This document shows, piece by piece, positions 1 through 9,552 of a stretch of DNA of 56,971 bases. This stretch comes from Welwitschia mirabilis (lineage: Eukaryota; Gnetophyta; Gnetopsida; Welwitschiales), in the NCBI GenBank assembly GCA_051453625.1, contig JBOZIK010000001.1:93521003-93577973 (forward strand), given 5' to 3'. Numbering within the stretch: the stretch's first letter is position 1; every line of letters starts with the position of its first letter. The notes beneath the pieces are model-generated. The model was given only the letters and a program-made list of their open reading frames with translations. It was not told the origin of the DNA and did no database searches. Position numbers and translations under genes: made by a program.

Positions 1-233
1 CCACACATTAAATTACTACGATCAAGGATGAATTTGACTAAGAAATAGAAAGTAATAATGAAGTGGCTCTTCTAGCTAGAAGATTTAGATGCTTCATGCA
101 GAGACAACAAGGTGGAGATCATGAAATTTAGTGGCTCTTTCTTTCTTGGTGGCTCTTCTAGCTAGAAGATCACCAAGAAAGAAAGAGGAAGGATGTCATG
201 AAATTTAGTTCTATTCTTGTAAAGGTTTTGGTC
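1..233 (+). pseudogene. SIRE-type copia gag fragment (3' end, zinc-knuckle region)
   Basis: The two halves of this stretch align with the gag of the SIRE copy that follows: bases about 52-118 match 2455-2513, and 171-233 match 2535-2597. It is therefore the remnant of another copy of the same family, on the same strand. In the family this region encodes the C-terminal part of the capsid polyprotein, leading into the CCHC zinc knuckle that binds RNA. The fragment is interrupted between about 117 and 170 by an inverted and direct duplication described separately, and it ends at an assembly gap. No complete reading frame remains. The copy could belong to a rearranged end of SIRE-A or to an independent older insertion; the gap prevents a decision. 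Confidence 0.75.
135..187. repeat. Near-perfect palindrome (fold-back) inside gag fragment
   Basis: Bases 135-151 (CTCTTTCTTTCTTGGTG) are the exact reverse complement of 171-187 (17 of 17). The 19-base spacer contains a second palindrome centred on TCTTCTAGCTAGAAGA, so the whole unit can fold into one long hairpin. In addition, 149-170 is an exact 22-base direct copy of 63-84. The normal gag sequence contains only the right arm. The arrangement looks like serial template switching, or an assembly chimera beside the gap. Confidence 0.85.
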
Positions 234-333
234 NNNNNNNNNNNNNNNNNNNNNNNNNNNNNNNNNNNNNNNNNNNNNNNNNNNNNNNNNNNNNNNNNNN
301 NNNNNNNNNNNNNNNNNNNNNNNNNNNNNNNNN
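234..333. other. Assembly gap (100 N)
   Basis: Exactly 100 N, a conventional placeholder of unknown true size. Any open frame drawn across it is meaningless. Confidence 0.99.
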
Positions 334-589
334 ATATACATACACACATATATATATCCCCTTTTTTTTAAATATATTTTTATTAGTATTTACTAGTATT
401 ACATGTTATTATTTATAGATTCACTTCTACTTTCATCTTATTCATATTTTCATAACCCTTTTATCCTTTTTTATCCAATAAACTTTTCTTGAAGCACTAT
501 GGATTTGTAATCTAACAATATAAACAAAATTAAATAAAAGAAATTTAAAAGATTAAAGGTCTAATCATTACATTAAAATCTAGAATATT
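334..589. other. AT-rich non-coding stretch between gap and SIRE-A
   Basis: Begins with a short TA/CA-rich simple repeat (about 334-357), then AT-rich sequence with no coding signal. It replaces the first ~230 bp expected for the SIRE-A 5' LTR, so it is foreign to that element. No feature recognised. Confidence 0.5.
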
Positions 590-1667
590 ACATAACATTA
601 GGTGACTGAATTGACACATCAAGAAGAAGATTGGTTCAAAATTAGACGACTGAAAACTATTATTCGGGTGACCCCCTTTGAGCCTGTTTGTAAGAACTGG
701 GACAAATATGGGTGACCGCTAAACATACATGGACAATCATATTACATTCTATAAAATTCAATCTGATAGTAGAATGGGCGATCGACTAGATTCTGAGAGT
801 GACCGCATGACAATCAGTAAAACTTAAATCTAGTAAATACAAGGATGACCAAAGGACGTGATTATGAATGATCGCATTTTACCCAGAATCTATCCTCATA
901 AGATCGATCGAGTAAAAATATCAAGGCGACCAAATGAAGTTCGACTACTTATAGACATAAGGGTGACCGAATATGCTATTTTGTACTGAGAATTTGTGAC
1001 AAGTAAGGGTGACTGAATATTAGGAATAAGAGCAACTACAGGTTTGGGCAACTGAGTACTATGTAAGGTTGATTGTACAAAGAAAAATTATAATCATTAT
1101 GATTTCAACGGTTCATCAAAAAGAACGCAATGGTTCATTAAAAAATGCAATGGTTTACTTCATCTTAATAAAATAGTTATTTTGTGCATATTTAGGATAA
1201 AAAGCTCTCCTCTAATCAAAAGAGCAGAACACTGTCTATAAAAATATGAGATTGTAAAAGAAGAACTATCATACTCTTTTAATATTATATCTAAGCAAGC
1301 TTCAAGTTTAGATTTCTAATTGATTCTGTTATTGTACCTAATTTAGAAGAAGAGATTACTGTACCTTTAAGAAAATATCTATACATCTATGTACTATTCT
1401 TTTTTTCATTTATCTATGGTTGAGGATAAGCCATAGAATCCTCTGTGGTTGTAAAAGATTATTTGGTAAGTCTAAAAACCATTATTAGAAGCTAATATAT
1501 GCCAGCCAAGGACAAGGAGTCTAAGAAGCTAAAGGGTGATGTCTATCCACCATTGAATATCGTATTCTTGTATTACTTTTCTATTTATCTTACTTGTAAT
1601 TATGAAGTAAAAAGAAATTGATTTTAAAGACCTATTCATTCCCTTCTAGGGTTAATCCTCTACTTCA
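590..1667 (+). repeat. SIRE-A 5' LTR (5'-truncated)
   Basis: Matches the SIRE-A 3' LTR from about 8473 onward and the SIRE-B LTR from about 55230 onward. The shared landmark near the 3' end is GCCAGCCAAGGACAAGGAGT, at about 1502 here and about 9383 in the 3' LTR. It ends ...CTACTTCA at 1667, two bases before the PBS region. The segment 600-1090 is packed with GGGTGACCGA-like motifs. The left boundary is where similarity to the other LTRs stops. Confidence 0.85.
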
Positions 1668-1670
1668 AGT

Positions 1671-1682
1671 TAGTATCAAAGT
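1671..1682 (+). other. SIRE-A primer-binding site (tRNA-iMet type)
   Basis: TAGTATCAAAGT lies 3 bases after the LTR end and differs at three positions from the plant initiator-Met PBS TGGTATCAGAGC; all three differences are transitions. It is where minus-strand cDNA synthesis would be primed. The matching site in SIRE-B is better preserved. Confidence 0.8.
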
Positions 1683-1733
1683 GAAGTTAAGCAATAGATC
1701 TTAATAGATCTCTTCTCTACTCATCCATAGAAA

Positions 1734-2697
1734 ATGAGTCAATCCACTAAAGAAAATTCTGTCATAAGATCTTCCTTCTTCGATGGAATAAATTATGGTT
1801 ATTGGAAAGCAAAGATGAGAGTCTTTGTTCAATCCATTAACCTTGAAATATGGGAGTCTATTACTAATAGGTATTATCCTTCTACTATGCAAGATCCGGT
1901 AACCAAGTTGGCTACTCTAAGGACAAATGGATACCAAATGAAAAATTAGTCGTAACTTGGAACTTCAAAGATATAAATACCATCTTCTATGCTATAGGTC
2001 CAAAATATTTTTAAAAAGTTGTGAACTGCATCACTACAAAAGAAGCATGGGATATATTAGAAACTACTCATGAAGAAATCAATCTAGTAAAGCAGGCTAA
2101 GCTTTAAATGTTGATCACTCAGTTTGAAGATCTAAAGATGGAAGATGATAAAGGTATCAATGATTTTTTTGTAAAGCTAACAGATATTGTAAATTCTATG
2201 CATGGCTTAGGTAACACAATTGAAGAATCAAGAGTGGTTTGCAAAGCCTTGAGATCTTTATCCAAAAGATTTGAATCAAAAGTAACTGCCATTGAGAAAA
2301 GCAAAGACATAAACATTATGAAAATAAATGAACTCCAAGGAAATCTTCACACTTTTGAGCTTAAATTTGGAAAACACAAGAAGAAGAGTATGAAATTATC
2401 TACCACACATGAAATTCCTAATATTAATGATGGATATGACCAAAAACTAAAAAGCAATAATGAAGTGGCTCTTCTAGCCAAAAGATTTAGGCTCTTCATG
2501 CAGAGATGACAAGGTAAAGGTTAGTATAAAAGACTACCAAGAAGGAAAGAGGAAGGATGTTATGAAGTACAATTCTATCCTTGCAAAGGTTATGGTCACA
2601 CATCGAGTGTCTGCCCAAACAATAGAAAAAATAATAAAAGAAAAGAAAAGAAAGTCCTGTCAGCAATATGGGATAATGAAGAAAGTAAGAGTAAATA
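1734..2697 (+). pseudogene. gag: SIRE-A gag (capsid/nucleocapsid), broken
   Basis: Encodes the particle-forming polyprotein. The start ATG at 1734 gives MSQSTKENS, then the N-terminal copia gag block (FFDGINYGYWKAKMRVFVQS) and the helical UBN2-like core in 2108-2509 (FEDLKMEDDKGINDFFVKLT). A zinc knuckle follows at about 2560-2625, reading QFYPCKGYGHTSSVC; the spacing is CX2CX4HX4C, but the first Cys is replaced by Phe. The frame is lost by a frameshift near 1940 (KN then stop) and again by a stop at 2506. About 2800-2950 continues as an unframed coiled-coil-like linker (ELYLECQNLAHRVNKLKEK) before the protease. The homologous gag of SIRE-B reads further in one frame, confirming the assignment. 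Confidence 0.85.
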
Positions 2698-2991
2698 GAA
2701 CTTATATTTAAAACTAGTGGTATCTCTCGCATGGCTATCATCAATGAAAAGGTATTCTCCTCTTCTCACATTAATTCAGTCATTAGTGAAGATACACTAA
2801 ATGATATAGAATTAGAATTGTATTTGGAATGTCAAAATCTAGCTCATAGAGTAAACAAATTGAAAGAAAAAAATAAAATCCTTCTAGATAAGCTTTAGAT
2901 TAGGGAAAAGGAAATTAAAGACATAAAGAGTAACCTTGCCTCAACCTCCTTTTGTGTTAAAGATAAAGTCTCTTGAAAATCATTTCCTAGC

Positions 2992-3492
2992 TTGTTTAAT
3001 TCTTTTCACTACTCGTATTTGAAACTTTTATCTAAGACAAACTCCAAGAACTATTTAGCTAATAGTACCTATTATTATTGCAATAAAAAGAGTCATTCTA
3101 AGATTAATTGTATCTTTCACAAAAGTTGGTTTCCTCACTCCATATTAGGATCTAAGTTTGCTTTTTCCAAAAATTTACATCCTATTGCAAACAAAAACAA
3201 ATGCCTGAGGTGGATTTCAAAATTCTTAACTAAAATCCTATTGATCCAAATGGATTTAAAAGCAACTAATTATTCTTGTTGGTATCTAGATAGTAGGTGC
3301 TCAAGACATATGACAGGTAATAAGTCAAACTTCATTAGCTTCAAGGAATATAACGGAGGAGAAGTCACTTTTAGAAACAATGGAAAACCTCAGATTAAAG
3401 GTATTGGAATCATTGATAAAGGTAATTTACCTAATATTTACAATGTTTTATTTGTAAATGGATTAAGGCATAATTTGTTAAGTGTTAATTAG
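2992..3492 (+). pseudogene. SIRE-A gag-pol linker and protease, broken
   Basis: An open stretch holds a Cys/His-rich linker (YYYCNKKSHSKINC) followed by the aspartic protease, which would cut the gag-pol polyprotein. The protease active site reads WYLDSRCSRHMTG: the family has DSG here, so the glycine is Arg and the enzyme should be dead. The hydrophobic flap and C-terminal signature NLPNIYNVLFVNGLRHNLLS are clear. The frame stops after LLSVN at 3490-3492, where the domain would run on into the pre-integrase segment. SIRE proteases share this long upstream linker, supporting the lineage call. Confidence 0.8.
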
Positions 3493-3639
3493 ATTTATGA
3501 TAAAAGTCATAAAGTATTTTTCAATGAAAATAAATGTATTATAGAAGATGGTAAAACATATTAACTATTACTTATAATAAATAGACATGAAAATATGTAT
3601 TATGTAAATCAATTAAATAACTCTACATGTCTATCTTTT

Positions 3640-4560
3640 CATACTTAAGAAGACATTATCTGGCATCAGCATTTAGGTCACATTAATTTTGATACTTTGA
3701 AAAAATTATGTCATGATGAGATAGTTAGGGCTCTTTTAAAAATCTCTTTCTCTCACAAAGGGCTATGTGACACTTGTCAAAAGGGAAAACAAACTAGAAC
3801 ATCTCATAAAAAGGTTAGCGATATCATAACTAGTAAACCTTTAGATTTAATTCATATGTATTTAGTTAGGCCTATTCAAACTATGAGTGTATCTAGAAAA
3901 GGATATTTTCTAGTTATGGTTGATTATTTCTCTATATTTTCATGGGTAGTTTTTCTTCATGTAAAATATAATGCCTATAAAAATTTCATTAAAATTTATA
4001 AGAAGCTTCAAACTAAAAAGGAATATGTAATAAATAAAATATAAAGTGATCATAGTAAAGAGTTTGAGAATGAAATATTTAAACTTTATTGCAACTCAAA
4101 TGGAACTGGACATGAGTTCTCAACCCTTAAACCCCTCAACAAAATGGAATAGCTAAAATGAAAAATTGAACTCTGCTAGATATGGTAAGAGTAATGCTAA
4201 ATGACAAGAATATTCCAAAATGGTTTTGAATTAAAGTAGTGAACACGGCTTGTCATATATCAAACAAAGTTTATTTGAGGCCTGGAACTTCTAAAACCCC
4301 TTATGAACTCTAGAAAGGAAAGAACCCAAATATTTATTACTTTAAAACCTTTGGAAGTAAATGATTCATTTTGAGAGATAGAGAGGAATTACCAAAATTT
4401 GATTCTAAGTCAGATGAAGGAATCTTTTTAGGATACTCTCAATCTAATAGAGCTTATAAAGTGTTTAACAAACAAACTCTTTATATGGAAGAATCAATTA
4501 ATATAAAATTCATGATGTTTCAGATTCCTCAAAATTCATTAACCTTGATAAAGATCTAAT
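3640..4560 (+). pseudogene. SIRE-A pre-integrase and integrase domains, broken
   Basis: Integrase would insert the cDNA into the host genome. The HHCC finger region is seen as IIWHQHLGHINF ... CDTCQKGKQT (about 3658-3790). The DDE core follows from LDLIHMYLVRPIQ, where the first catalytic Asp has become Tyr (HMY; the usual motif is HxD). It continues through VMVDYFSIFSWV to SDHSKEFENEIF, where the second Asp remains. After a stop at about 4042 and frameshifts, the third block and the C-terminal part reappear, ending KSDEGIFLGYSQSNRAYKVF (about 4410-4470), a signature of SIRE-type integrases. Stops and frame changes separate these blocks. Confidence 0.8.
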
Positions 4561-4739
4561 TCCTTCCTATTCTATCAATCAAACTAAATAAATCTCAATA
4601 GATAAGGCAATACTAAAAATTAAGGAACTCAAGGATCATCCTCTAGAATCTATCATTAGAAATGTTCTGCAAGGTATTATTACCAAAAATTATCTTAAAA
4701 ACTTTAGTAATTATGTCTCTCTATTATCTCAAATAGAAC

Positions 4740-5620
4740 CTAAATATTTTGAAGAGGCTGAATATGATCCTAGTTGGATCAATGTCATGCAAGAAGAACT
4801 TGAATAATTCACTAGAAATCAAGTTTGTACACTTGTTCTAAAACCAGCCAGAAAAAATATCAAAGGCACAAAGTGGATTTTTAGAAATAAAGTAAATGAG
4901 AAAAATGAGATTATCAATAAAAAAGCTAGATTAGTGGCTCAACGGTACTCCCAAATAGAAAGAGTAGATTGTGGATACACATTTGCTCCATTTGCTTGAT
5001 TAGAATTAATTAAGATGTTTCTAGCTTTTGCTTTCTTCAAGAAAATGAAGGTATTTCAAATGGATGTAAAAAGTGCATTTCTTAATGGACACATTAAAGA
5101 AGAAGTGTATGTAAATCAATCTTAAAGATTCTCTAATCTCCATAAACCTGAATATGTGTATAAATTTAACAAAGCCTTATACGAATTAAAACAAGCTCCC
5201 ATAGCTTGGTATGAAAAGCTTTTGTCTTTCTTACTTTAAAATGGTTTTTCTAGAGGCTACATTGATGGAACTTTATTTAGAAAAGTTTTGGATGATAACT
5301 TAATTCTGATTCAAATCTATGTGGATGATATTATTTTTGGGTTAATAAATGAAAACTTGTCAAATAACTTTGTAAAACTCATAAGTTCTAAATTTGAGAT
5401 GAGTTTTACAAAGAGGCTCCATTGGATGATAAATGTAAAACTCATAAGCTCTAAATTTGAAATGAGCATGGTTGGACCTGTAAATCTGTTTTTAGGTTTA
5501 CAAATTTAACAACATAAACATGGTATCTTTATAAATTAAAAGAAATACTTTTTAGATTTAATAAAATAATTCAAACTGGAAAATGCGAAATGTATGGACT
5601 CTCCAATGATCACAAATGTT
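4740..5620 (+). pseudogene. SIRE-A reverse transcriptase, broken
   Basis: The copia RT domain is readable across several frames: KGTKWIFRNKVNEK, ARLVAQRYSQ, MDVKSAFLNG, YELKQAPIAWYEKL, and the catalytic box IYVDDIIFG with both aspartates intact (YVDD at 5318-5329). Stops interrupt it, including ..FAPFA*LELIK, where CGA has become TGA, and ...FLL*NGFS. A 63-bp in-frame duplication sits just after the catalytic box and repeats VKLISSKFEMS, so the thumb side of the palm is disrupted. The domain would have copied element RNA into DNA. It is not functional, but both the decay and the insertion can be read precisely. Confidence 0.85.
5369..5466 (+). repeat. 63-bp in-frame duplication with fold-back in RT
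   Basis: 5371-5403 and 5434-5466 are the same 33 bases with 2 differences, offset by 63 bp (21 codons). The first copy also starts a perfect 15-base inverted repeat: 5369-5383 (CTTTGTAAAACTCAT) against 5399-5413. The inserted tail (about 5411-5425) resembles the upstream RT segment near 5252-5270. The combination suggests template switching rather than simple slippage. Confidence 0.85.
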
Positions 5621-5639
5621 AAACTTTATCTAGATGAAA

Positions 5640-6345
5640 ATGGCAAGGATGTGGATCAAAAGTTATATCATAGTATTATTGGAATTCTATTATATCTAAT
5701 AACTATTCACCTTGATATAGCTTTTAGTGTTGGTTTTTGTACCAGGTATCAAAGTAAACCAAAGGAATAACATCTTACTGCTACCAAGAGAATACTTTAC
5801 TATGTAAAAGGTACTCTAGACTTTGGCTTATGGTTTTTAAACGATACTCCTTTAAGATTAACAAGTTATAGTGATGCGAATTGGGCCAGATGCAAAGATA
5901 ATCATAAGATCATAAGTGGTGGACGATTTTTCCTTATAAATTATCTCATAGTCTGCTATAATAAGAAACAATGCTCCATATCTCTTTCTACAACTAAAGC
6001 TGAGTACATAACCACTGAATCATGTTGTACTTCATGATTATATATGAAAAAGACCTTGAAGTATTATGATCTGAACATCATAGAAGTGCCAATCTTATGT
6101 GATAACTCAAGTGCAATTTAAATCACTCACAACCTAGTTCAACACACTTACACTAAGCACATAGATATCAGGTATCATTTTATTTGAGAATTGGTAAAAA
6201 GAAAATAATTTCTTTGGAATATGTATGTATTAAAGATCAACTGGTCGATATCTTTAGAAAGCCCTTATCATCAGATCATTTTTTAACTCTTCGTTATTTT
6301 CTGGGTATCAAGTCTAAAAAGAACTTGCCAAACCTAGCCTCATCT
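5640..6345 (+). pseudogene. SIRE-A connection and RNase H domains, broken
   Basis: RNase H removes the RNA strand during reverse transcription. The segment from KLYHSIIGILLYL through ATKRILYYVKGTLDFGLW leads into the RNase H core: SYSDANWARCKDN (the family has SDADWAG, so one Asp is now Asn), then SLSTTKAEYITTESC with the catalytic Glu kept. The tail HTYTKHIDIRYHF*ELVK is the usual end of copia pol; its stop is a CGA to TGA change. Similarity ends near KSKKNLPNLASSK at about 6315-6348, followed by a stop cluster. Confidence 0.82.
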
Positions 6346-6419
6346 AAATAATAAAATTCAGTTGAGGGGTATAAATTTTTAATTGTCATATACATTTGAA
6401 CCCTGTTTAACCTCTTTTT

Positions 6420-6790
6420 AAAGTAGGACGACCATTTATCCTTTAATTTTTTTCTTACTGTTAAATTTTTCTTCTTACTAGGTCAACCAATCATACCATT
6501 GAATCAATTGGTCTAGTCCTAGTTTTTTCTATAGTATCTTATAGTAAATAGGTCGACCGAATAGTTTATTTTGGTTGACCTCTTTAAGCGTTGTTTCTAG
6601 TTACATTAGGTCGACCTCACCTTATGTCTAGGTCAACCAAGTTTAATTTAGTTTTGATTATCAGATTCTTATCTCATAGGATCAACCACTTACATCTTTG
6701 GGTCGATCATCATCTTACTATTTAGGTTTTTAAATCTTTATATATGTTAATCAATCTTATGATCGGTCACCCGCATTTAAGGTGGTGTGC
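6420..6790 (+). repeat. Post-pol array of GGTCGACC-like motifs
   Basis: This non-coding spacer after pol contains about ten degenerate copies of a motif near RGGTCGACCRA: AGGACGACCA, AGGTCAACCA, AGGTCGACCGAATAG, TTGGTTGACC, AGGTCGACCTCA, AGGTCAACCAAG, GATCAACCAC, GGGTCGATCA and GATCGGTCACC. They are spaced roughly 30-50 bp apart. The same kind of motif fills the SIRE LTRs. The intact version is a CpG-containing palindrome, and most variants differ from it by CpG decay. Confidence 0.7.
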
Positions 6791-6919
6791 TGCAGATTTT
6801 TTAAATTCTCTTACCCTTTGTCTTTTTCTTTATTATTTGCTTTTTCTTTATTGTTTTTTAAGCTTTTAGAGGGCTCTCTTCAATTTTCTCATGCTTTTTC
6901 TCTTAGATCTGAGCTTAAA

Positions 6920-7990
6920 ATGGCTTCTTCATAGCTAAAAGAGGGATCCAGAAAGAGAAAAAAAGAGGTAATTATCAAACCTCTAAGCTATGTGTTCTTC
7001 AGGAGAGTACTATATAACTGAGGCATTTTGAGAAAAATTTTGAGATCCGTCCAATAGCCTTAAGAAGAACCTATAAGCTCATGCAATTTCTAAGCCTGAG
7101 GAAGGTCCAGACTTTGCTAGATGAAGTTAACTGGGAACACTTTCTTCACGTCTCTGGCATCTATTACCCTCTGGTAACCAGGTTGTTTTATTCAAATGCT
7201 AGATATAATGCCTCCCAATCCACTTTTATTACTTCAGTCTTTGATCAAGAAATACACATCACTACAGATTTGATAGTTTTCCTCACTAGATTTTTTAGAG
7301 AAAACTGGGGTGAATACTAACCTATGGCTGAATCTTTCAAGGAAAAGGATGCAGCCACTCATCATGTGTGTGGCACTCACATCACTTAGAAGAAGACACT
7401 TAACGCTTTCTAGCTTCTTATAATATTTCTTCTGTTATACCTCATAATGTCATACAATTTCTTACTAGTTATTGATCACAGAGATGAGATCTCTAACTAT
7501 TGGTTCTTCTTACTATATGTGCTGAATAGAAGAAAAGGCATTAATGCTCCTGGGATCATGCTTAAGCACAAGGCCAAGTAGCTTTAGCCATACAAGAAGT
7601 GTTCCCTGCCCTATCCTTTCCTCATCACGTGAATTTGTTGTCACTTTGACATTTTTCATCTGGCTAGGAAGAGATCTAAAATCCCATGGGGTCTATTGAT
7701 CATGCTACTTTGTCCAAGATGCATATTTTTGAAGAATCAGCTGCTCCTTCTAAGCCTAAGATCAAGGCCTCTTAGACCCCTAAGATTCTTTATCTCTTGC
7801 ATCATATCAACTCACAGATTTGTCATATTAAGGAGGCACTTATTGTCAGTAGCACTCCAATTGCTGACACCTCTCATAGTGAGGGTGCTTAGTCGTCTGA
7901 GTCCTCTAAATCTAATTAAGTCTGTGTGTCCTCTTCTTTGTCTTCTATTTTTTTGTTGTGCTTCCTGTCCTTGGTTTCATCAAAATGGGG
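6920..7990 (+). pseudogene. SIRE-A extra ORF after pol (plant-transposon-protein-like)
   Basis: A start-like ATG at 6920 reads MASS*LKEGSRKRKK, and a frame-shifted open stretch at 7081-7320 reads LLDEVNWEHFLHVSGIYYP then LVTRLFYSNARYN, FITSVFDQEIHITTDLI. Order and wording resemble the domain called 'putative plant transposon protein' (PF20167 as I recall it), found in the extra coding region of some plant LTR elements, sometimes called env-like. Function unknown. Further coding traces (NYWFFLLYVLNRRKGINAPG) occur near 7500-7560, and a Ser/Pro-rich tail is plausible to about 7990. It is broken by several stops. No signal peptide or membrane segment typical of a true envelope is evident. The family name is from memory and needs a profile search. 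Confidence 0.55.
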
Positions 7991-8236
7991 GAGAACAATT
8001 TATATTTATATTGTTATATTTTGTCACTTATTTTTAATGTATTTGCAAAAATGCACCTTTTATAATGTAATGCTATTTTTTAAGTAATACAAAGAAGTCT
8101 TTTTCCTATGAAAATCTCTTTGATCTTTACTAATTTACTTTCATATAAAACTCATTTAAATTTAATTATTTTCGAGGTTAATTAAGTTATAGGAAGAATT
8201 CATATGTCAAATTATTTTTTTACCTCAATCAATAAC

Positions 8237-8246
8237 AAAGGGAGAG
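8237..8246 (+). other. SIRE-A polypurine tract
   Basis: AAAGGGAGAG lies 4 bases before the 3' LTR start TGAGAATCC at 8251. This is the expected place for priming of plus-strand DNA, and the sequence resembles the usual copia AAAGGGGGAGA tract. Confidence 0.75.
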
Positions 8247-8250
8247 TTTG

Positions 8251-9552
8251 TGAGAATCCATTATCATTTATTAATTTAACAAGTTTTTGTAGTTATTCCA
8301 TTTTGCAGAGATTTTCCATAATTGGGTGACTAACATCTAAGACCGGGCAACTGACCTATTAAAGAACTATGATACTGCTTCAAAATCAGGCAACTGTCCA
8401 CATAACATAAGGTAACTGGACTGAAACCAATTAAGAAAATAACCAGTTAAAGAATGGGCGATCGAGTGTGTCATACCAGGTGACCAAGCTGTCACATAAG
8501 GAAGAAGACTAGTTCAAACATGAATAACCGAAATACTATTATTCAGGTGACTCAATTTGAGCCTGAGTATAACAACTATGATAAACATGAGTGACTGTTA
8601 AATAGACATGAGTGACTACACTGCATTCTGTGAAATTTAATTTGATAAGATAATGGGTGATTGACTAGATTTGTATAGGCAATCACATGACAATTAGTAA
8701 ATCCTAAATCTGATGAATGCAAGGATGACCAAAGGACATGATTATGGGCGATAACATTTTATCCAAAATCTACCCTCATAAGGTCAACCAAGTAAAAATT
8801 TTTAGGACAACCAAATAAAGGTCGACTACATATAAACCTAAGGGCAATTGAATATGCACCTATTTTGTACTGAGAATTTGCGATAAGCAAGGGCGATCAA
8901 ATGTTAGGACTAAGGGCGACTACAGGTTCGGGTGACCGAGGACTATGTCAAGGTTGATCATATAAATAAAAAATATAACCATTATGACTTCAATGATTTA
9001 TCAAAAGGAACATAATAATTCATTAAAAAGTACAATGATTTGCTTCATTTTAAGAAAACGATTACCTTATGCATCTTTAGTATTTAAAATCTTCTCTAAT
9101 TAAATAAGGAACAAGCTTTTTTGTAAAATTTCTGAGATTGAACAAGAAAAACTATCATACTCTTTTAAGACTATATTTGAGCTAGCTTTAAGTTTAGATT
9201 TCTGATTGAATCTATCATAGTATTTACTTAGAAGAAGAGATTGTTGTACCTTAGAGAAAATATTTGTGCATCTATGCATTATACTTTTTCCATTTATCTG
9301 TGGTTGAGAATAAGCCATAAAATCCTCTATGATTGTAAAGGTTATTTGCTGAGCGTAAAAACCATCATTAGAAGCTAATATTGCCAGCCAAGGACAAGGA
9401 GTCTAAGAAGTTGAAGGGTGATGTCTATCCACCATTGAATATATTATTTTTGTATTACTTTTCTACTTGTCTTATATGCAGGTTATGAAGAACAAGAAAA
9501 TTGATTTTAAAGACCTATTAACCCCCATCTAGGGTCGATCCTCTACTTTTAG
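8251..9552 (+). repeat. SIRE-A 3' LTR (full, about 1.3 kb)
   Basis: Starts TGAGAATCC directly after the polypurine tract and matches the SIRE-B LTR (55080-56365), which starts TGAGAACCT. It ends near ...CCTCTACTTTTAG, matching the 5' LTR end CCTCTACTTCA. It carries the motif array from about 8325 to 8960. From about 8473 onward the 5' LTR aligns. Divergence from both other copies is substantial, so insertion is old. Confidence 0.88.

Larger units (their letters stand above)
590..9552 (+). mobile_element. SIRE-A: degenerate Ty1/copia element of SIRE type
   Basis: A nearly full-length but inactive LTR retrotransposon of about 9 kb. Visible in order: 5' LTR lacking its first ~230 bp, initiator-Met PBS, gag, protease, integrase, RT, RNase H, an array of GGTCGACC-like motifs, an extra ORF after pol, a polypurine tract and a complete 3' LTR starting TG. 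The domain order PR-IN-RT-RH defines copia. The integrase C-terminal wording (KSDEGIFLGYSQSNRAYKVF) and the extra coding region between pol and the 3' LTR point to the SIRE/Maximus lineage. Every domain carries stops or frameshifts, so it could move only with proteins from other copies. No target-site duplication can be tested because the 5' end is lost. Confidence 0.85.

Noticed and set aside
162-347. Minus-strand open frame across 1-kb start of the window
   Set aside because: It exists only because the N run is read as coding.
1237-1246. TATAAAAATA as a SIRE LTR TATA box
   Set aside because: Not conserved at the matching place in the SIRE-A 3' LTR or the SIRE-B LTR, so it is probably a chance AT-rich match.
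7696-8037. Open frame of about 114 codons with hydrophobic stretches (possible envelope)
   Set aside because: It is Leu/Cys/Phe-rich in a frame that does not continue the extra ORF reading, with no signal peptide or fusion-like organisation; the hydrophobicity comes from CT-rich DNA.
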